A DNA stretch of 64,000 nt from Apodemus sylvaticus (GCF_947179515.1 NC_067473.1:94619850-94683849), one strand, 5' to 3'. Counted from the first letter of the stretch, positions 11,176-22,671 are shown. Translations and numbers: made by a program. Notes: generated by a model not told the origin, from the sequence alone.

Positions 11176-13091
11176 TATTAGCTTCAGAGTGTCTGGCTTT
11201 ATGTGGAGGTCCTTGATCCATTTGGATTTGAGCTTAGTACAAGGAGACAAGGATGGATCAATTCACATTCTTCTGCATGCTGACCTCCAGTTGAACCAGC
11301 ACCATTTGTTGAAAAGGCTATCTTTTTTCCATTGGGTGTTCTCAGCCTCTTTGTCGAGGATCAAGTGGCCATAGGTGTGTGGGTTCATTTCTGGATCTTC
11401 AATCCTGTTCCATTGATCCTCCTGCCTGTCACTGTACCAATACCATGCAGTTTTTAACACTATTGCTCTGTAGTATTGCTTGAGGTCCGGGATACTGATT
11501 CCCCCAGACTTTCTTTTGTTGCTGAGAATAGTTTTAGCTATCCTTGGTTTTTTGTTGTTTCAGATGAATTTGATAATTGCTCTTTCTAACTCTGTGAAGA
11601 ATTGAGTTGGGATTTTGATGGGTATTGCATTGAATCTGTATATTGCTTTTGGCAAAATGGCCATTTTAACTATATTGATTCTCCCGATCCATGAGCATGG
11701 GAGGTTTTCCCATTTTTTGAGGTCTTCTTCCATTTCCTTCTTCAGAGTCTTGAAGTTCTTGTCATACAGATCTTTCACATGTTTGGTAAGAGTCACCCCA
11801 AGATACTTTATACTGTTTGTGGCTATTGTGAAGGGGGTCATTTCTCTAATTTCTTTCTCAGCCTGCTTATCCTTTGAGTATAGGAAGGCCACTGATTTGC
11901 TTGAGTTGATTTTATAACCTGCCACTTTGCTGAACTGGGGAAGACCCTTGAGGACATCGGTACAGGGTGAAAGTTTATGAACAGAACACCAATAGCGTAT
12001 GCTCTAAGATCAAGAATTGACAAATGGGACCTCATAAAATTACAAAGTTTCTGTAAGGCAAAGGACACCATCAAGAAGACAAATCGGCAACTAACAAAAT
12101 GGGAAAAGATCTTCACCAATCCTACATCAGATAGAGGGCTAATATCCAATATATATAAAGAACTCAAGAAGTTAGACTCCAGAAAACCAAACAACCCTAT
12201 TAAAAATGGGGTACAGAGTTAAACAAAGAATTCTCACCTGAAGAACTTCGGATAGTGGAGAAGCATCTTAAAAAATGCTCAACTTCATTAGCCATTAGGG
12301 AAATGCAAATCAAAACAACCCTGAGATTTCACCTTACACCAGTCAGAATGGCTAAGATTAAAAATTCAGGAGACAGCAGGTGTTGGAGAGGGTGTGGAGA
12401 AAGAGGAACACTCCTCCACTGCTGGAGGGGTTGCAAATTGGTACAACCACTTTGGAAATCAGTCTGGTGGTTCCTCTGAAAACTGGGCACCTCACTTCCA
12501 GAAGATCCTGCTATACCACTCCTGGGCATATACCGAGAGGATTCCCCACCATGTACCCGTCATAAGCATACATGCTCTACTATGTTCATAGCAGCCCTAT
12601 TTTTAATTGCCAGATGCTGGAAAGAACCCAGGTATCCCTCAACAGAAGAGTGGATGCAAAAAATGTGGTATATCTACACAATGGAGTACTATTCAGCCAT
12701 TAGAAACAATGAATTCATGAAATTCTTAGGCAAATGGATGGAGCTAGAGAACATCATACTAAGTGAGGTAACCCAGACTCAAAAGGTGAATCATGGTATG
12801 CCCTCACTAATAAGTGGATATTAACCTAGAAAACTGGAATACCCAAAACATAATCCACACATCAAATGAGGTACAAGAAGAAAGGAGGAGTGGCCCCTTG
12901 TTCTGGAAAGACTCAGTGAAGCAGTATTCGGTAAAACCAGCATGGGGAAGTGCGAAGGGGTGGGTAGGAGGACAGGGGAAGAGAAAGGGGCTTATGGGAC
13001 TTTCGGGGAGTGGGGGGGAGCTAGAAAAGGGGAAATCATTTGAAATGTAAATAAAAAATTATATCGAATCAAAAAAAGAATAATAAAAAAA
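11176..13091 (+). mobile_element. LINE-1 with inverted 5' part (twin priming)
   Basis: Bases 11176-about 11937 carry ORF2 on the minus strand (from AGYKINSSKSVAFLYSKDKQ to IKPDTLKLI). Bases from about 11933 continue the same ORF2 on the plus strand exactly where the inverted part stops (GKTLEDI…), to a stop at 12824, then a short-type 3' UTR and A-rich tail. An exact 14-bp target duplication flanks the whole. This is the classic signature of twin priming: one target-primed reverse transcription event with a 5' inversion. Few lesions suggest a fairly recent insertion. The inverted part carries a TGA in CRRM*IDPS, also seen in the inner L1 at about 4606. Confidence 0.92.
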
Positions 13092-13105
13092 AGAAGGTAC
13101 ATGTC
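13092..13105. repeat. Target-site duplication, right copy
   Basis: AGAAGGTACATGTC, the partner of 11162-11175. Confidence 0.9.
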
Positions 13106-14903
13106 CTCTCAAACCCATAAATTAACTATAACAGACACGTCCTTTTGACATGTCAATGTCAAGTTCTAGATCCTAGATCTGGATAATTATGGGAAGCTTC
13201 TTTGAGCTCCATTACTCTGGAACTATTAGCTTGTATTCTCTTCTTAAAACTTGACATTCTTAAAGTCTCAGAAAAAAATCAGAATTCATATTTATTAATA
13301 AAGAGAATAGGAAGACACACAAATCTCAAGATGTCCAGGCATTATTTATTCAATATGTGTGAAATAGAGTCTCTTAAGATGTTGTTGAATGTTCTTGGAA
13401 GGCAGCAATGCTAACTGTAAAGCTATCAATGTACACTTTCAAAGGAAGTTATTATTCAAAACAAAATCATTTAGCACTTAATGCAATCTAAGACCTATTG
13501 ATAATGGAACATTGAGTGTTTCTGGAATTCCCTTCATATTCTGACGTATCATTAAAGGAAGGTGTGGTAAGTATTCAGACACCAGATGCTCTGCAAATTC
13601 ACTTGTTTTAAGATGAGAGGGTATGCCATCCTCCTATTAACATCCACTAAAAGTGTCCTGAGCAAATCTTACTCAGATCCTGGGGCTATCATATAAGAAA
13701 TCAGAAATGTCTTCCAAGCCTCAAAATCAAAGAGAAACAGATACAGATGACAGATATGAGCATAAAGAGAGTTCAGGGAAGAGGCAGAGAAGGTAGCATT
13801 ACTATTAATCCATTCAAAAGCTGCTGCGTGATAATCCTGATGGAAATGGTGCTCTGTATATTGAAGGAGCTACCCTATGACTAGGTGTTTGTTTTCGCAT
13901 TTCTCTGAAGTCCAGGCACTTGGAAAATCAACATATCAGATTCATGCTGCAACATTGTAGGACCTTCCATAATTAGTTTCTTGAAGACCCCCAGAATTCC
14001 CTGACTTAGAACAAAGTATTGAAGACTGAATACATCATATGTCTTTTGATAGTGAATAAGTTTGGATGGTCATAATAAACACGTAGATGTGTGATCTGTG
14101 GTTAGGATGTACAAACATTTATGTATTGTAGTTTGTTTGGAGACTGGGACCTACATGTACACAGCAAGGCTGCTACATGAATGAGAATAAAGCCTCCAGT
14201 TATTGCTCAAGAATAAAATATGAAAATAGAGTGTTTTCTGTTATAGTACTCAATTATATCATCACTAGTCAATCCATTATAGTGAGAAAATATGGGAAAT
14301 TGTAGTAAATAGCAGGAAAGAGGAAAATATGGTACATTGCAAACTGAGAAAAAGTTGTACCCATTTAGTCTCTGAGTAGGAAAGTACCTTGGCCTTCACA
14401 TGGAATCAGAAATTCAAGTGACACAGGCTGCTCAGATCTAGGTGTTATAAGTGCATGTGCTGTGCATTTCCTCTCTGAACTGTAGTTAGCAAAGTTAATG
14501 TTGTAAAATCTCATGTTTTAAATCATTTACATGGTTATGATAAATTTTCCTTTTAATCTTAAGAAATGTGTACCCCAAACAATTCACAAGGGGAAAACTT
14601 AGTAATATTTTAAGCAATCAGAACTATTTGAGTAAGTTAAAAATCTGATAGTTTCTTCTATGATGCATATCCCCCAACAGCAGGATATTCTTCTATGTTA
14701 GCCCAGTATGTCATTGAAATATGTTGTTCAAAATAGAAACTACATACATTAGAGACATCATCAATAATTTTAAATGTTTGCAAAGAAATTCTCTAGAAAC
14801 ATACAAGTGGTTTGCCTCCAGGCACCCGGGGACACTGGGCTTGTGCTAAGTGCTGAGATGTGTAAGCCTTGCACCTGTTCATAGTGCTAACTGGTTCCCA
14901 ATG
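13106..14903. other. 5' flank of the IGKV14-like relic, no gene seen
   Basis: About 1.8 kb of AT-rich DNA without a convincing gene or recognised repeat. Presumably ancestral V-gene 5' flank. Confidence 0.5.
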
Positions 14904-14911
14904 ATTTGCAT
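14904..14911 (+). promoter_or_regulatory. IGKV promoter octamer
   Basis: Perfect ATTTGCAT, the Oct-factor site of V-kappa promoters, 84 bp upstream of the leader ATG at 14995. The spacing is normal for V-kappa genes. Confidence 0.85.
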
Positions 14912-14994
14912 GCCCTCACTGCACATCTTTGGGGACCTATTCATATTCCAGTCATGCATATACTGTAGCATTGTCATTGCAGTCAGGACTCAAC

Positions 14995-15456
14995 ATGGCT
15001 ATGAGGACTCATGCTCAGTTTGTTGGGTTCTTGTTGCTCTTGTTTCCAGGAAAAATGAGCTAGAATTGGAATTTCATTGCTACAAGGTGATGAGTGTTGA
15101 CTGGCATTTGGGGAATGTCCTTATTTATTTTGTTCACCTATGCGGATATTTGTTATATCTCCTAGGTGCCAGATGTGACATCCAGATGACCCAGTCTCCA
15201 TCCACATCTGCTTCTCTGGGAGAGTCACCATCACTTGCAGGGCAAGTCAGGACATTAGCAGTTATTTAAGCTGGTTCCAATAGAAACCAGGGAAATCTCC
15301 TAAGCCCATGATCTATTATGCAACAAACAGGGTAGATGGGGTCCCATCAAGGTTCAGTGGTAGTGGATCTGGGTCAGATTATTCCCTCACCATAAGCAAT
15401 GTGGAGTCTGAAGATGAGGCAATCTATCACTGTCTATAGTATGATGAATATCCTCC
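14995..15456 (+). pseudogene. IGKV14-like immunoglobulin kappa V pseudogene
   Basis: Two-exon V-kappa gene. The leader exon 14995-15049 reads MAMRTHAQFVGFLLLLFPG, close to the MDMR.PAQF leaders of the IGKV14 group. The intron runs to the acceptor AG at 15164-15165, and the V exon 15166-15456 begins GARC-DIQMTQSPS. Framework and CDR3 remnants (KPGKSPK, VPSRFSGSGSGSDYSLTI, then YDEYPP) fit IGKV14, whose CDR3 is typically LQYDEFP. Lesions: donor GT changed to GA at 15050-15051; 4 bp lost near 15221 in FR1 (frameshift); TAG at 15281-15283 in FR2; TAG at 15437-15439 in CDR3. Both conserved cysteines are still encoded. It could not give a functional kappa chain. Confidence 0.9.
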
Positions 15457-15484
15457 CACAGTGATACATATCATAACATAAACC
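15457..15484 (+). other. Recombination signal sequence (12-RSS), IGKV14-like relic
   Basis: Heptamer CACAGTG (perfect, 15457-15463), 12-bp spacer, nonamer ACATAAACC (15476-15484), one mismatch to ACAAAAACC. This is the RAG1/RAG2 target for V-to-J joining and looks usable even though the V exon is dead. Confidence 0.9.
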
Positions 15485-15644
15485 CTCATGGAAGCAGAAG
15501 TGAGAGACTTGGTTGCTCTATCTGTTTCTCATGAATCACCCACTCAAAGTGTTTCTCAGGTATCATAAGACTCTCTGAGGGTCTGGGGTGTCTGGGGTCA
15601 AGTCAGGTGTGGTCTTGGTGTGCTCTGCTCTGCTCATGCATTAT

Positions 15645-15646
15645 GG

Positions 15647-15731
<85 letters not shown>

Positions 15732-15808
15732 TACACACACACACACACACATATATATATGTTTCCGATATATGCACATGCACATATGCATGCACACATT
15801 CATGCAAG

Positions 15809-15849
<41 letters not shown>

Positions 15850-15902
15850 GTTTACCACACATGCACATGCACATATGCATGCATACATTCATGTGAGTGC
15901 AC

Positions 15903-15954
<52 letters not shown>

Positions 15955-15960
15955 GACAGA
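15645..15960. repeat. Compound microsatellite (TC)n-(CA)n-(AT)n with an 89-bp duplicated unit
   Basis: (TC)n at 15646-15708, (CA)n at 15708-15750, then a unit of (AT)n-gttt-…-atgcacatgcacatatgcat-…-(CA)n seen twice with period 89 bp (gttt at 15761 and 15850). It ends in (CA)n at 15902-15952 and GACA repeats. It produces long spurious open frames on both strands. Confidence 0.95.
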
Positions 15961-15984
15961 CACAGACACACACACCATCACCAG

Positions 15985-16091
15985 AGAAGAAATTTTATAC
16001 TATTTCAGATGGTTGTCAGTCATCATATGGGTGCTGGGAATTGAATTCAGGACCTCTGTAAGATCAGTCAGTGCTCTTCACCACCCCACAT
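15985..16091 (-). mobile_element. B2/B3-type SINE fragment, antisense
   Basis: Contains 'gggtgctgggaattgaattcaggacctctg' followed by 'gatcagtcagtgctcttcaccac', the reverse complement of the tRNA-related head of B2/B3 SINEs (…agagcactgactgctcttccagaggtcctgagttcaattcccagca…). Confidence 0.8.
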
Positions 16092-16099
16092 CTATCTTT

Positions 16100-17251
16100 A
16101 ATTTCAGTGTCATTGGATCTAGCACCATCTTCTGTCCTTTGTTGCTACTAGACATGCACAATAATATTCTTAGGGACATGCAAAGAATATGTACATTCAT
16201 TTTTTAAAAGAAGCAGTTCATAATATGAACACACATATATATTCCCTATTGTTTTGCATGCTTTTTAATGTACAGGGAATTGTTTTAGATAAAAATGGTA
16301 ACAGTAGACATTTTGTTCTTTTGTATATCCTGAATTGAATATTTTTCCATTGAATATTATATTTGTCTGAACTTTATAGACAACACATGACAGTAAGCTA
16401 TTTTTTCTGACTATGTTTTCTTCTTAAAGATTTATGATAGTTAATGACTCCCATAGAAGGGATTTAAGATACTATAAAGATAATTATATAATTTTCCCTT
16501 AATTTTCAAAACGATGAATTATATGAATGCAGTGTATAATGTTAAAGTGGCCATTGTCTTGGGAAATATATTCAGTTAGATCATAATGCCTCCCAAAAGG
16601 GAAACAATGTGGTGATGTAAAGAATGAGAGAGGAAAGAAGTAGATGAGAAACACGAGGAAGAGACATCAAAATTCAATTTACTTGAATCCTTTTTACTGT
16701 ATCCCCATCTTAACATATACCCCAACTAAACCACTTTGTCTTATTATTTTTAATTAAAAAAGAAAATGCCTCTATAGTATCAGAAGTTTTAGTGCTGACA
16801 CTTGCTCATCTGTAATCATTATGTCTCTGCCTACTGTATGCAGTTATTGTTGTTCTTAGCCATATCAGCTACAAGATCAAAGCATGAACCTGTTCTCCTT
16901 CCAGTGTTTCCAACACAGTGAATATTTGCTGTCTTCCCTAGACCAACATTGCAGGGAAGACTGACTCCCACCAGTTGCATTCTGTTTTTCATGTGTATGC
17001 ATTGGAATGAACATGCCTAAAATATATACATACAGACACATAATAAACAGAGAAATGTAAAAATATCTTCATACTGAACTTTTCCTCTTCTTTCTAGGAC
17101 ACACACAATGTAAGTTTGCATTCATTCAATGTAATTTCATAGTCTGTTCATTCTGTTTTGTTTTCATTTATGATATACTCTGGGAATTAAACATAAATAA
17201 GAATTATTTTATATTTTTTTACATTCCCAATTCTCCTCTTCCCTTTAACAC
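16100..17251. other. Intergenic, no gene seen
   Basis: AT-rich DNA with no supported gene or repeat. Confidence 0.5.
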
Positions 17252-17267
17252 TGAAACTCATACTTTT
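17252..17267. repeat. Target-site duplication, left copy (L1 17268-20290)
   Basis: TGAAACTCATACTTTT, repeated exactly at 20291-20306. Confidence 0.92.
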
Positions 17268-20200
17268 TTAAAACTTTTTTTAAAAATGTATTTGATATAT
17301 TCTTTTTTATTATTCGATATATTTTTTATTTACATTTCAAATGATTTCCCCTTTTCTAGACCCCCATTCCTCGAAAGTCCCAACAGTTCCCTTCCCTCCC
17401 CCTGTTTTCCCTCCCAACCCTTCCCACTTCCCTGTTCTGGTTTTGCCCTATACTGCTTCACTGAGTCTTTCCAGAACAAGGGGCCAATCCTCCGTTCTTC
17501 TTGTACCTCATTTGATGTGTGGATTATGTTTTCGGGATTCCAGTTTCTAGGTTAATATCCACTTATTGGTGAGTGCATACTATAATTCATCTTTTGAGTC
17601 TGGGTTACCTCACTTAGTATGATGTTCTCCAGCTCCATCCATTTGCCTAAGAATTTCATGAATTTATTGTTTCTGATGGCTGAATAGTACTCCATTGTGT
17701 ATATATACCACATTTTTTGCATTCACTCTTCTATTGAGGGATACCTGGGTTCTTTCCAGCTTATGGCAATTATAAATAGGGCTGCTATGAACATAGTGGA
17801 ACATGTATCCTTATTACATGCTGGGGAATCTTCTGGGTATATGCCCAGGAGCAGGATCTTCTGGAAGTAAGGTGCCCAGTTTTCAGAGGAACCGCCAGAC
17901 TGATTTCCAGAGTGGTTGTACCAATTTGCAACCCCACCAGCAGTGGAGGAGTGTTCCTCTTTCTCCACATCCTCGCCAACATCTGCTGTCTCCTGAATTT
18001 TTAATCTTAGCCATTCTGAAATCAATCAAGTGGAAACAACAGAACCATACCAAGAATCAACGAATCCAGGAGCTTGTTCTTTGAGAAAATCAACAAGATA
18101 GATAAACCCTTAGTCAGACTGACCAAAGGGCACAGAGAAAGTATCCAAATTAACAAAATTAGAAATGAAAAGGTGGATATAACAACAGAAGCTGAGGAAA
18201 TCCAAAAAATCATCAGATCCTGCTACAAAAGCCTATACTCAACACAACTGGAGAATCTGGAGGAAATGGACAATTTCCTTGACAGATACCAAATACCAAA
18301 ATTAAATCAGGAACAAATAGATCATCTAAACAGTCCCATAACCCCTAAAGAAATAGAAGGGGTCATAGAAAGTCTTCCAACCAAAAAAGCACAGTACCAG
18401 ATGGTTTCAGTGCAGAATTCTATTAGACCTTCAAAGAAGAGCTAACACCCGTACTCTTCAAACTATTTCACAAAATAGAAACAGAAGGAACACTACCCAA
18501 TTCCTACTACGAAGCCACAATTACACTGATACCAAAACACACAAAGATCCAACAAAGAAAGAGATCTTCAGACCAATTTCCCTTATGAACATCAATACAA
18601 AAATACTCAATAAAATTCTTGCCAACCGAATCCAAGAACACATCAAAACGATCATCCACCATGATCAAGGAGGCTTTATCCCAGGGATGCAGGGTTGGTT
18701 CAATATACAGAAATCCATCAATGCAATACATTACATAAACAAACTCAATTAAAAAAAACACATGGTCATTTCATTAAATGCTTAAAAAGCATTTGACAAA
18801 ATTCAGCATCCTTTCATACTTAAAGTCTTGGAAAGAACAGGACTTCAAGGCCCATTCCTAAACATAGTAAAAGCAATATACAGCAAACCGGTAGCCAGCA
18901 TCAAACTAAATGGCGAGAAACTTGAAGCAATCCCACTAAAATCAGGGACTAGACAGGGCTGCCTCCTGTCTCCTTATCTTTTCAATATTGTACTTGAGGT
19001 ACTAGCTCGGGCAATTAGACAACCTAAGGAGGTCAAAGGGATACAAATTGGAAAGGAAGAAGTCAAACTATCATTATTTGCAGATGATATGATAGTCTAC
19101 CTAAGTGACCCAAAAAACTCCACTAGAGAACTCCTACAGCTGATAAACAACTTCAGCAAAGTGGCAGGTTATAAAATCAACTCAAGCAAATCAGTACCCT
19201 TCCTATACTCAAAGGATAAGCAGGCTGAGAAAGAAATTAGGGAAATGACCCCCTTCACAATAGCCACAAACAGTATAAAGTACCTTGGGGTGACTCTTAC
19301 AAAACATGTGAAAGATCTGTATGACAAGAACTTCAAGACTCTGAAGAAGGAAATGGAAGAAGACCTCAAAAAATGGAAAATCCTCCCATGCTCATTGATT
19401 GGCAGGATTAATATAGTTAAAATGGCTATTTTGCCAAAAGCAATATACAGATTTGTTGCAATACCCATCAAAATCCCAAATCAATTCTTCACAGAGTTAG
19501 AGCAATCCTCAAATTCATCTGGAATAACAAAAAACCCAGGATAGCTAAAACTATTCTCAACAATAAAAGAAATTCTGGGGGTATCAGTATCCCTGACCTC
19601 AAGCAATACTACAGAGCAATAGTGTTAAAAACTGCATGGTATTGGTACAGTGACAGGCAGGCAGATCAATGGAACAGGATTGAAGATCCCGAAATGAACC
19701 CACACACCTATGGCCACTTGATCCTCAACAAAGGGGCTGAAAACACCCAATGGAAAAAAGATAGCCTTTTCAAGAAATGGTGCTGGTACAACTGGAGGTC
19801 AGCATGCAGAAGAATGCGAATTGATCCATCCTTGTCTCCTTGTACTAAGCTCAACTCCAAATGGATCAAGGACCTCCACATAAAGCCAGACACTCTGAAG
19901 CTAATAGAAAAGAAACTGGGGAAGACCCTTGAGGACATTGGTACAGAGGAAAATTTTCTGAACAGATCACCAATAGCATATGCTCTAAGAGCAAGAATTG
20001 ACAAATGGGACCTCATAAAATTACCAAGTTTCTGTAAGGCAAAGGACACCATCAAAAGGACAAATTGGCAACAACAAATTGGGAAAAGATCTTCACCAAC
20101 CCTACATCAGACAGAGTACTAACATCCAACAGAGATAAAGAACTCAAGAAGTTAGACTCCAGAAAACCAAATAACCCTATTAAAAAGTGGAGTACAGAGT

Positions 20201-20290
20201 TAAACAAAGAATTTTCACCTGAAGAACTTCAGATGGTGGAGAATCATCTTAAAAATGCTGAACTTCGTTAGTCATTAGGGAAATGCAGAT
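17268..20290 (-). mobile_element. LINE-1 on minus strand with inverted 5' part (twin priming)
   Basis: Bases 17268-18015 are the 3' end of a minus-strand L1: T-rich head (the poly(A) complement), short-type 3' UTR, then the ORF2 C-terminus with CWRGC-type and TEEWMQK-type sequence in antisense. At about 18016 the strand flips. Bases 18016-20290 carry ORF2 on the plus strand from the linker (EIQKIIRSCYKSLYSTQLE) through RT (SGTRQGCLLSPYLFN, FADDMIVYLSD) to VENHLKN. The inverted part ends about 40 bp before the point where the direct part starts in L1 coordinates. An exact 16-bp target duplication flanks it. This is a second clear twin-priming event. Confidence 0.92.
18016..20289 (+). pseudogene. 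L1 ORF2 fragment (inverted part of the L1 at 17268-20290)
   Basis: ORF2 without the endonuclease. The RT domain is nearly complete, including FADDMIVY (about 19077-19100). It carries a TAG at 18424-18426 at the same codon as the TAG at 3215-3217 of the inner nested L1 (AEFY*TF), a 1-bp loss just before it (CKKAQYQM in place of KKSTGPDG), more stops around 18770-18785, and small indels near 19500. Dead. Confidence 0.85.
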
Positions 20291-20306
20291 TGAAACTCAT
20301 ACTTTT
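20291..20306. repeat. Target-site duplication, right copy
   Basis: TGAAACTCATACTTTT, the partner of 17252-17267. Confidence 0.92.
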
Positions 20307-20559
20307 GACACCCTTCTCCATCTGCAGTTTTTTATTTGACTCAAAGAATTAACTTTCTTTGCTTATATGATCATCAGTTGGGCATGAGCCACTATGGTGC
20401 ATCAAGTTTCTGCAGGATTCAGCACATCATCCCCCACTGACACCAGACAAGGCAGCACTGTTATGAGAAGACATTGCTCTTATAGGCAACAGCTTTAGGG
20501 ACAGCATCTTTTCCAGAGTTTGGGAGACACACATGAAGACTATGTTGAAGACTGAGGTG

Positions 20560-20980
20560 CACATTTCCTACATATTGCCAGAACCTTCAGTTCAGCCCAT
20601 GTATGCTCTTTGCTTGATGATAAGGGACCAGGTTAGTTGACTCTGCTGGTAGTTCCTATAGCGTTTGTATCCCCTTCAGGTCCCCTCTCATCATTTCCCC
20701 AACTTTTCCATTAGTGTCCTCAGGCTCTGTCCAATATTAAGCTGTGATTTTCTGCATATGTTTTAGTCAACTGCTAGATGGAGCCTCTTATAGGACAGTT
20801 AGGCCAAGCTCCTGTCTCCAAGTATAATGGAGTACTATTAATAGATTCAGGGATTGGTGTTTGCCTATGGGATGGGTCTCAAGTTGGCCAGGTTATTGGT
20901 TCACCCTTCCTTTAGTCTCTGTTCCATATTTGTCCATATTTTTCTTGTAGACAGGGCAAATTTTGGGTCAAAATTATTTT
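20560..20980 (-). mobile_element. Old L1 (Lx-type) 3' UTR fragment, antisense
   Basis: Resembles antisense Lx 3' UTR: 'ccccttcaggtcccctctcatcatttcccc', the 'gtcaactgctagatggagcctcttataggacag' block, 'gattggtgtttgcctatgggatgggtctcaagttggcc' and 'ttcttgtagacagggcaaattttgggtc'. Recognition rests on remembered consensus blocks, and the boundaries are approximate. Confidence 0.6.
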
Positions 20981-21401
20981 CACGTTCCCAGAGAGACAAA
21001 TTCAGTGTATCACCTGGAACAAAGCTCTTAATTGCTATGTGTAATATTAAGAAAATGACAACTATTTTCCAATAAAATTGGTGAAAATAGGAATAAAAAT
21101 ATAGATGGTCAACTTGAAGAGAACAGTTTCACACAGATGTCTTCATTTTCACTTCCTCCTGTGTTTCTGTAATACAGTACTTATAAAGTGTCTGATGTTG
21201 TCCAGATCAACAGTTCTGAGCATGTACTTTTCCCACCAAACCACCTACATGGTTTTACTATTGTGTCCTCTGACAGGATATATTTTCTGTGATTTTGGGA
21301 TCCGGAGAAGCCTGTATGACTCTCATCCTACTTAGGCCTTTGTGTATTGCTTCCTTGGGGAGACTCACTCCTGTTAGTTCAAGAGAAAAGATCAGTTGTT
21401 A

Positions 21402-21409
21402 TTTTGCAT
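21402..21409 (+). promoter_or_regulatory. Octamer-like element of the IGKV1-like relic 1
   Basis: TTTTGCAT, one mismatch to ATTTGCAT. It lies only 35 bp before the leader ATG, closer than usual, so the promoter assignment is tentative. Confidence 0.4.
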
Positions 21410-21443
21410 AGATTGACAAGTCTCCTTATGTTGCTTCCTCAAA

Positions 21444-22172
21444 ATGAAGTTGCCTGTTCCACTGTTGGTGGTATAGTTTTTCTTGATTCCAGGTGAGAAC
21501 AAAGGGATGTGAGGACTAAGAATGTATAGGGAGGATGAACCCTGGGGCCCATTCCTCACCACTTGTGTTTTGTCTATGTTGGAGAAGACAGGTCTTAATT
21601 TCTAGGATGGAGCCTGTGACAGTTATGTCAGTGCGATGAGCATTCCAGATGAGAGATAACTTGTGCTATAATGAAGAATATGATATGGATGGAACCAGAT
21701 ATAGAAGCTCCTTAGGCCACTTATTCAACTTGTCTCATTAAAAAGGGAATTTTAGTGTATAAAGAATTATATGTAGAAGGAAAGATCTCATCTAGAAAGT
21801 AACTGCAACAATTGATCCGGAAGTTTGTCCATAATTTTGTACTTCTCTCTCATAATTTCAGCTTCTACTGGTGATGCCGTTATGACCCAAACTCATTATC
21901 CCTGCTGTCAGTCTTGGAGGTCAAGCCTTTATCTTTTACAGGTCTAATCAGAGCCTCCTACCTAGTAATATGTACACCAATTTGCCTTGGTAGCCTCAGA
22001 AGCCACGCTAAATTCTATAGCTCTTGAGCTACAAGATTCCCAACCAATTTTCAGGGATCCCAGACAGGTTCAGTGGCAGTGGGTCAGGTGCAAATTGCAG
22101 CCTTAAGATCAGCATAGTGAAGCCTGAAGATTTGGAAGTTTATTACAGCATATAACATACCCATGATCCTCC
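21444..22172 (+). pseudogene. IGKV1-like kappa V pseudogene 1
   Basis: Leader exon 21444-21492 reads MKLPVPLLVV*FFLIP, matching the MKLPVRLLVL..WIP leader of the IGKV1 group, with a TAG at 21474-21476; the donor GTGAG is intact. The intron is about 370 bp. The V exon begins after AG 21860-21861 (…TGDAVMTQT). Lesions: 2 bp lost in FR1; the first cysteine is Tyr (TAC, 21937-21939); indels and a stop in FR2 (TGG-TAG); the second cysteine is Ser (AGC, 22147-22149) followed by TAA at 22153-22155. Conserved DRFSGSGSG and LKIS remain. Both structural cysteines are gone, so it is long dead. Confidence 0.88.
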
Positions 22173-22200
22173 CAGAGTGATACAGAGCTTAATAAAAACA
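22173..22200 (+). other. Degenerate 12-RSS of IGKV1-like relic 1
   Basis: Heptamer CAGAGTG (one mismatch in the third base, important for RAG), 12-bp spacer, nonamer ATAAAAACA (two mismatches). Probably a poor RAG substrate. Confidence 0.8.
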
Positions 22201-22671
22201 TCCTTCCTTGTGGTGGTGCAGCTGTTAAATAAGTTAGTGCTCTGCGAGAGATAATTGCTAAAGAAGTGGAGATATTGGTTGAATTTTAGGGCATTGGAGC
22301 ATGAACTCATTATCAACACTTCAAGTGTCATGCTTTTCTGGCCTCATCAATTGAAATAACAAGAACATCATAGCTGCCTCACAATAATAGTAAAAAGGTG
22401 CCCTCTCCACAACCACCAATGTTGGTGATGCTAAGTGAAAACCTACTCTGTTCCTACATGCCTTGTAATCAATACTCTCCCGTGAAAGAGACAGGAACCT
22501 GAGACATTCTCCTTTGTTAAACTGTTTCCTTTATTATATAATTATTTTATTTTCCATATTTTATGCTCTTGACTTAAATTGTATTTTGTTTATATAAATG
22601 TTGCCTGTCCTATTTCCTTTTTTCTATATGTCTAAGGTATGGCATTACACAAAACTTTCAGACTATGTTTT

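Noticed and set aside
14850..15269. A 139-codon + strand frame spanning the IGKV14-like leader, intron and FR1.
   Set aside because: It reads through the intron because the donor is lost and the frame is shifted. It is an artefact of the pseudogene, not a protein.
15588..16207. Several long open frames on both strands (Ser-Leu, His-Thr, Cys-Val and Arg-Glu repeats).
   Set aside because: They are translations of the TC/CA/AT microsatellite in all frames, with no protein-like composition.
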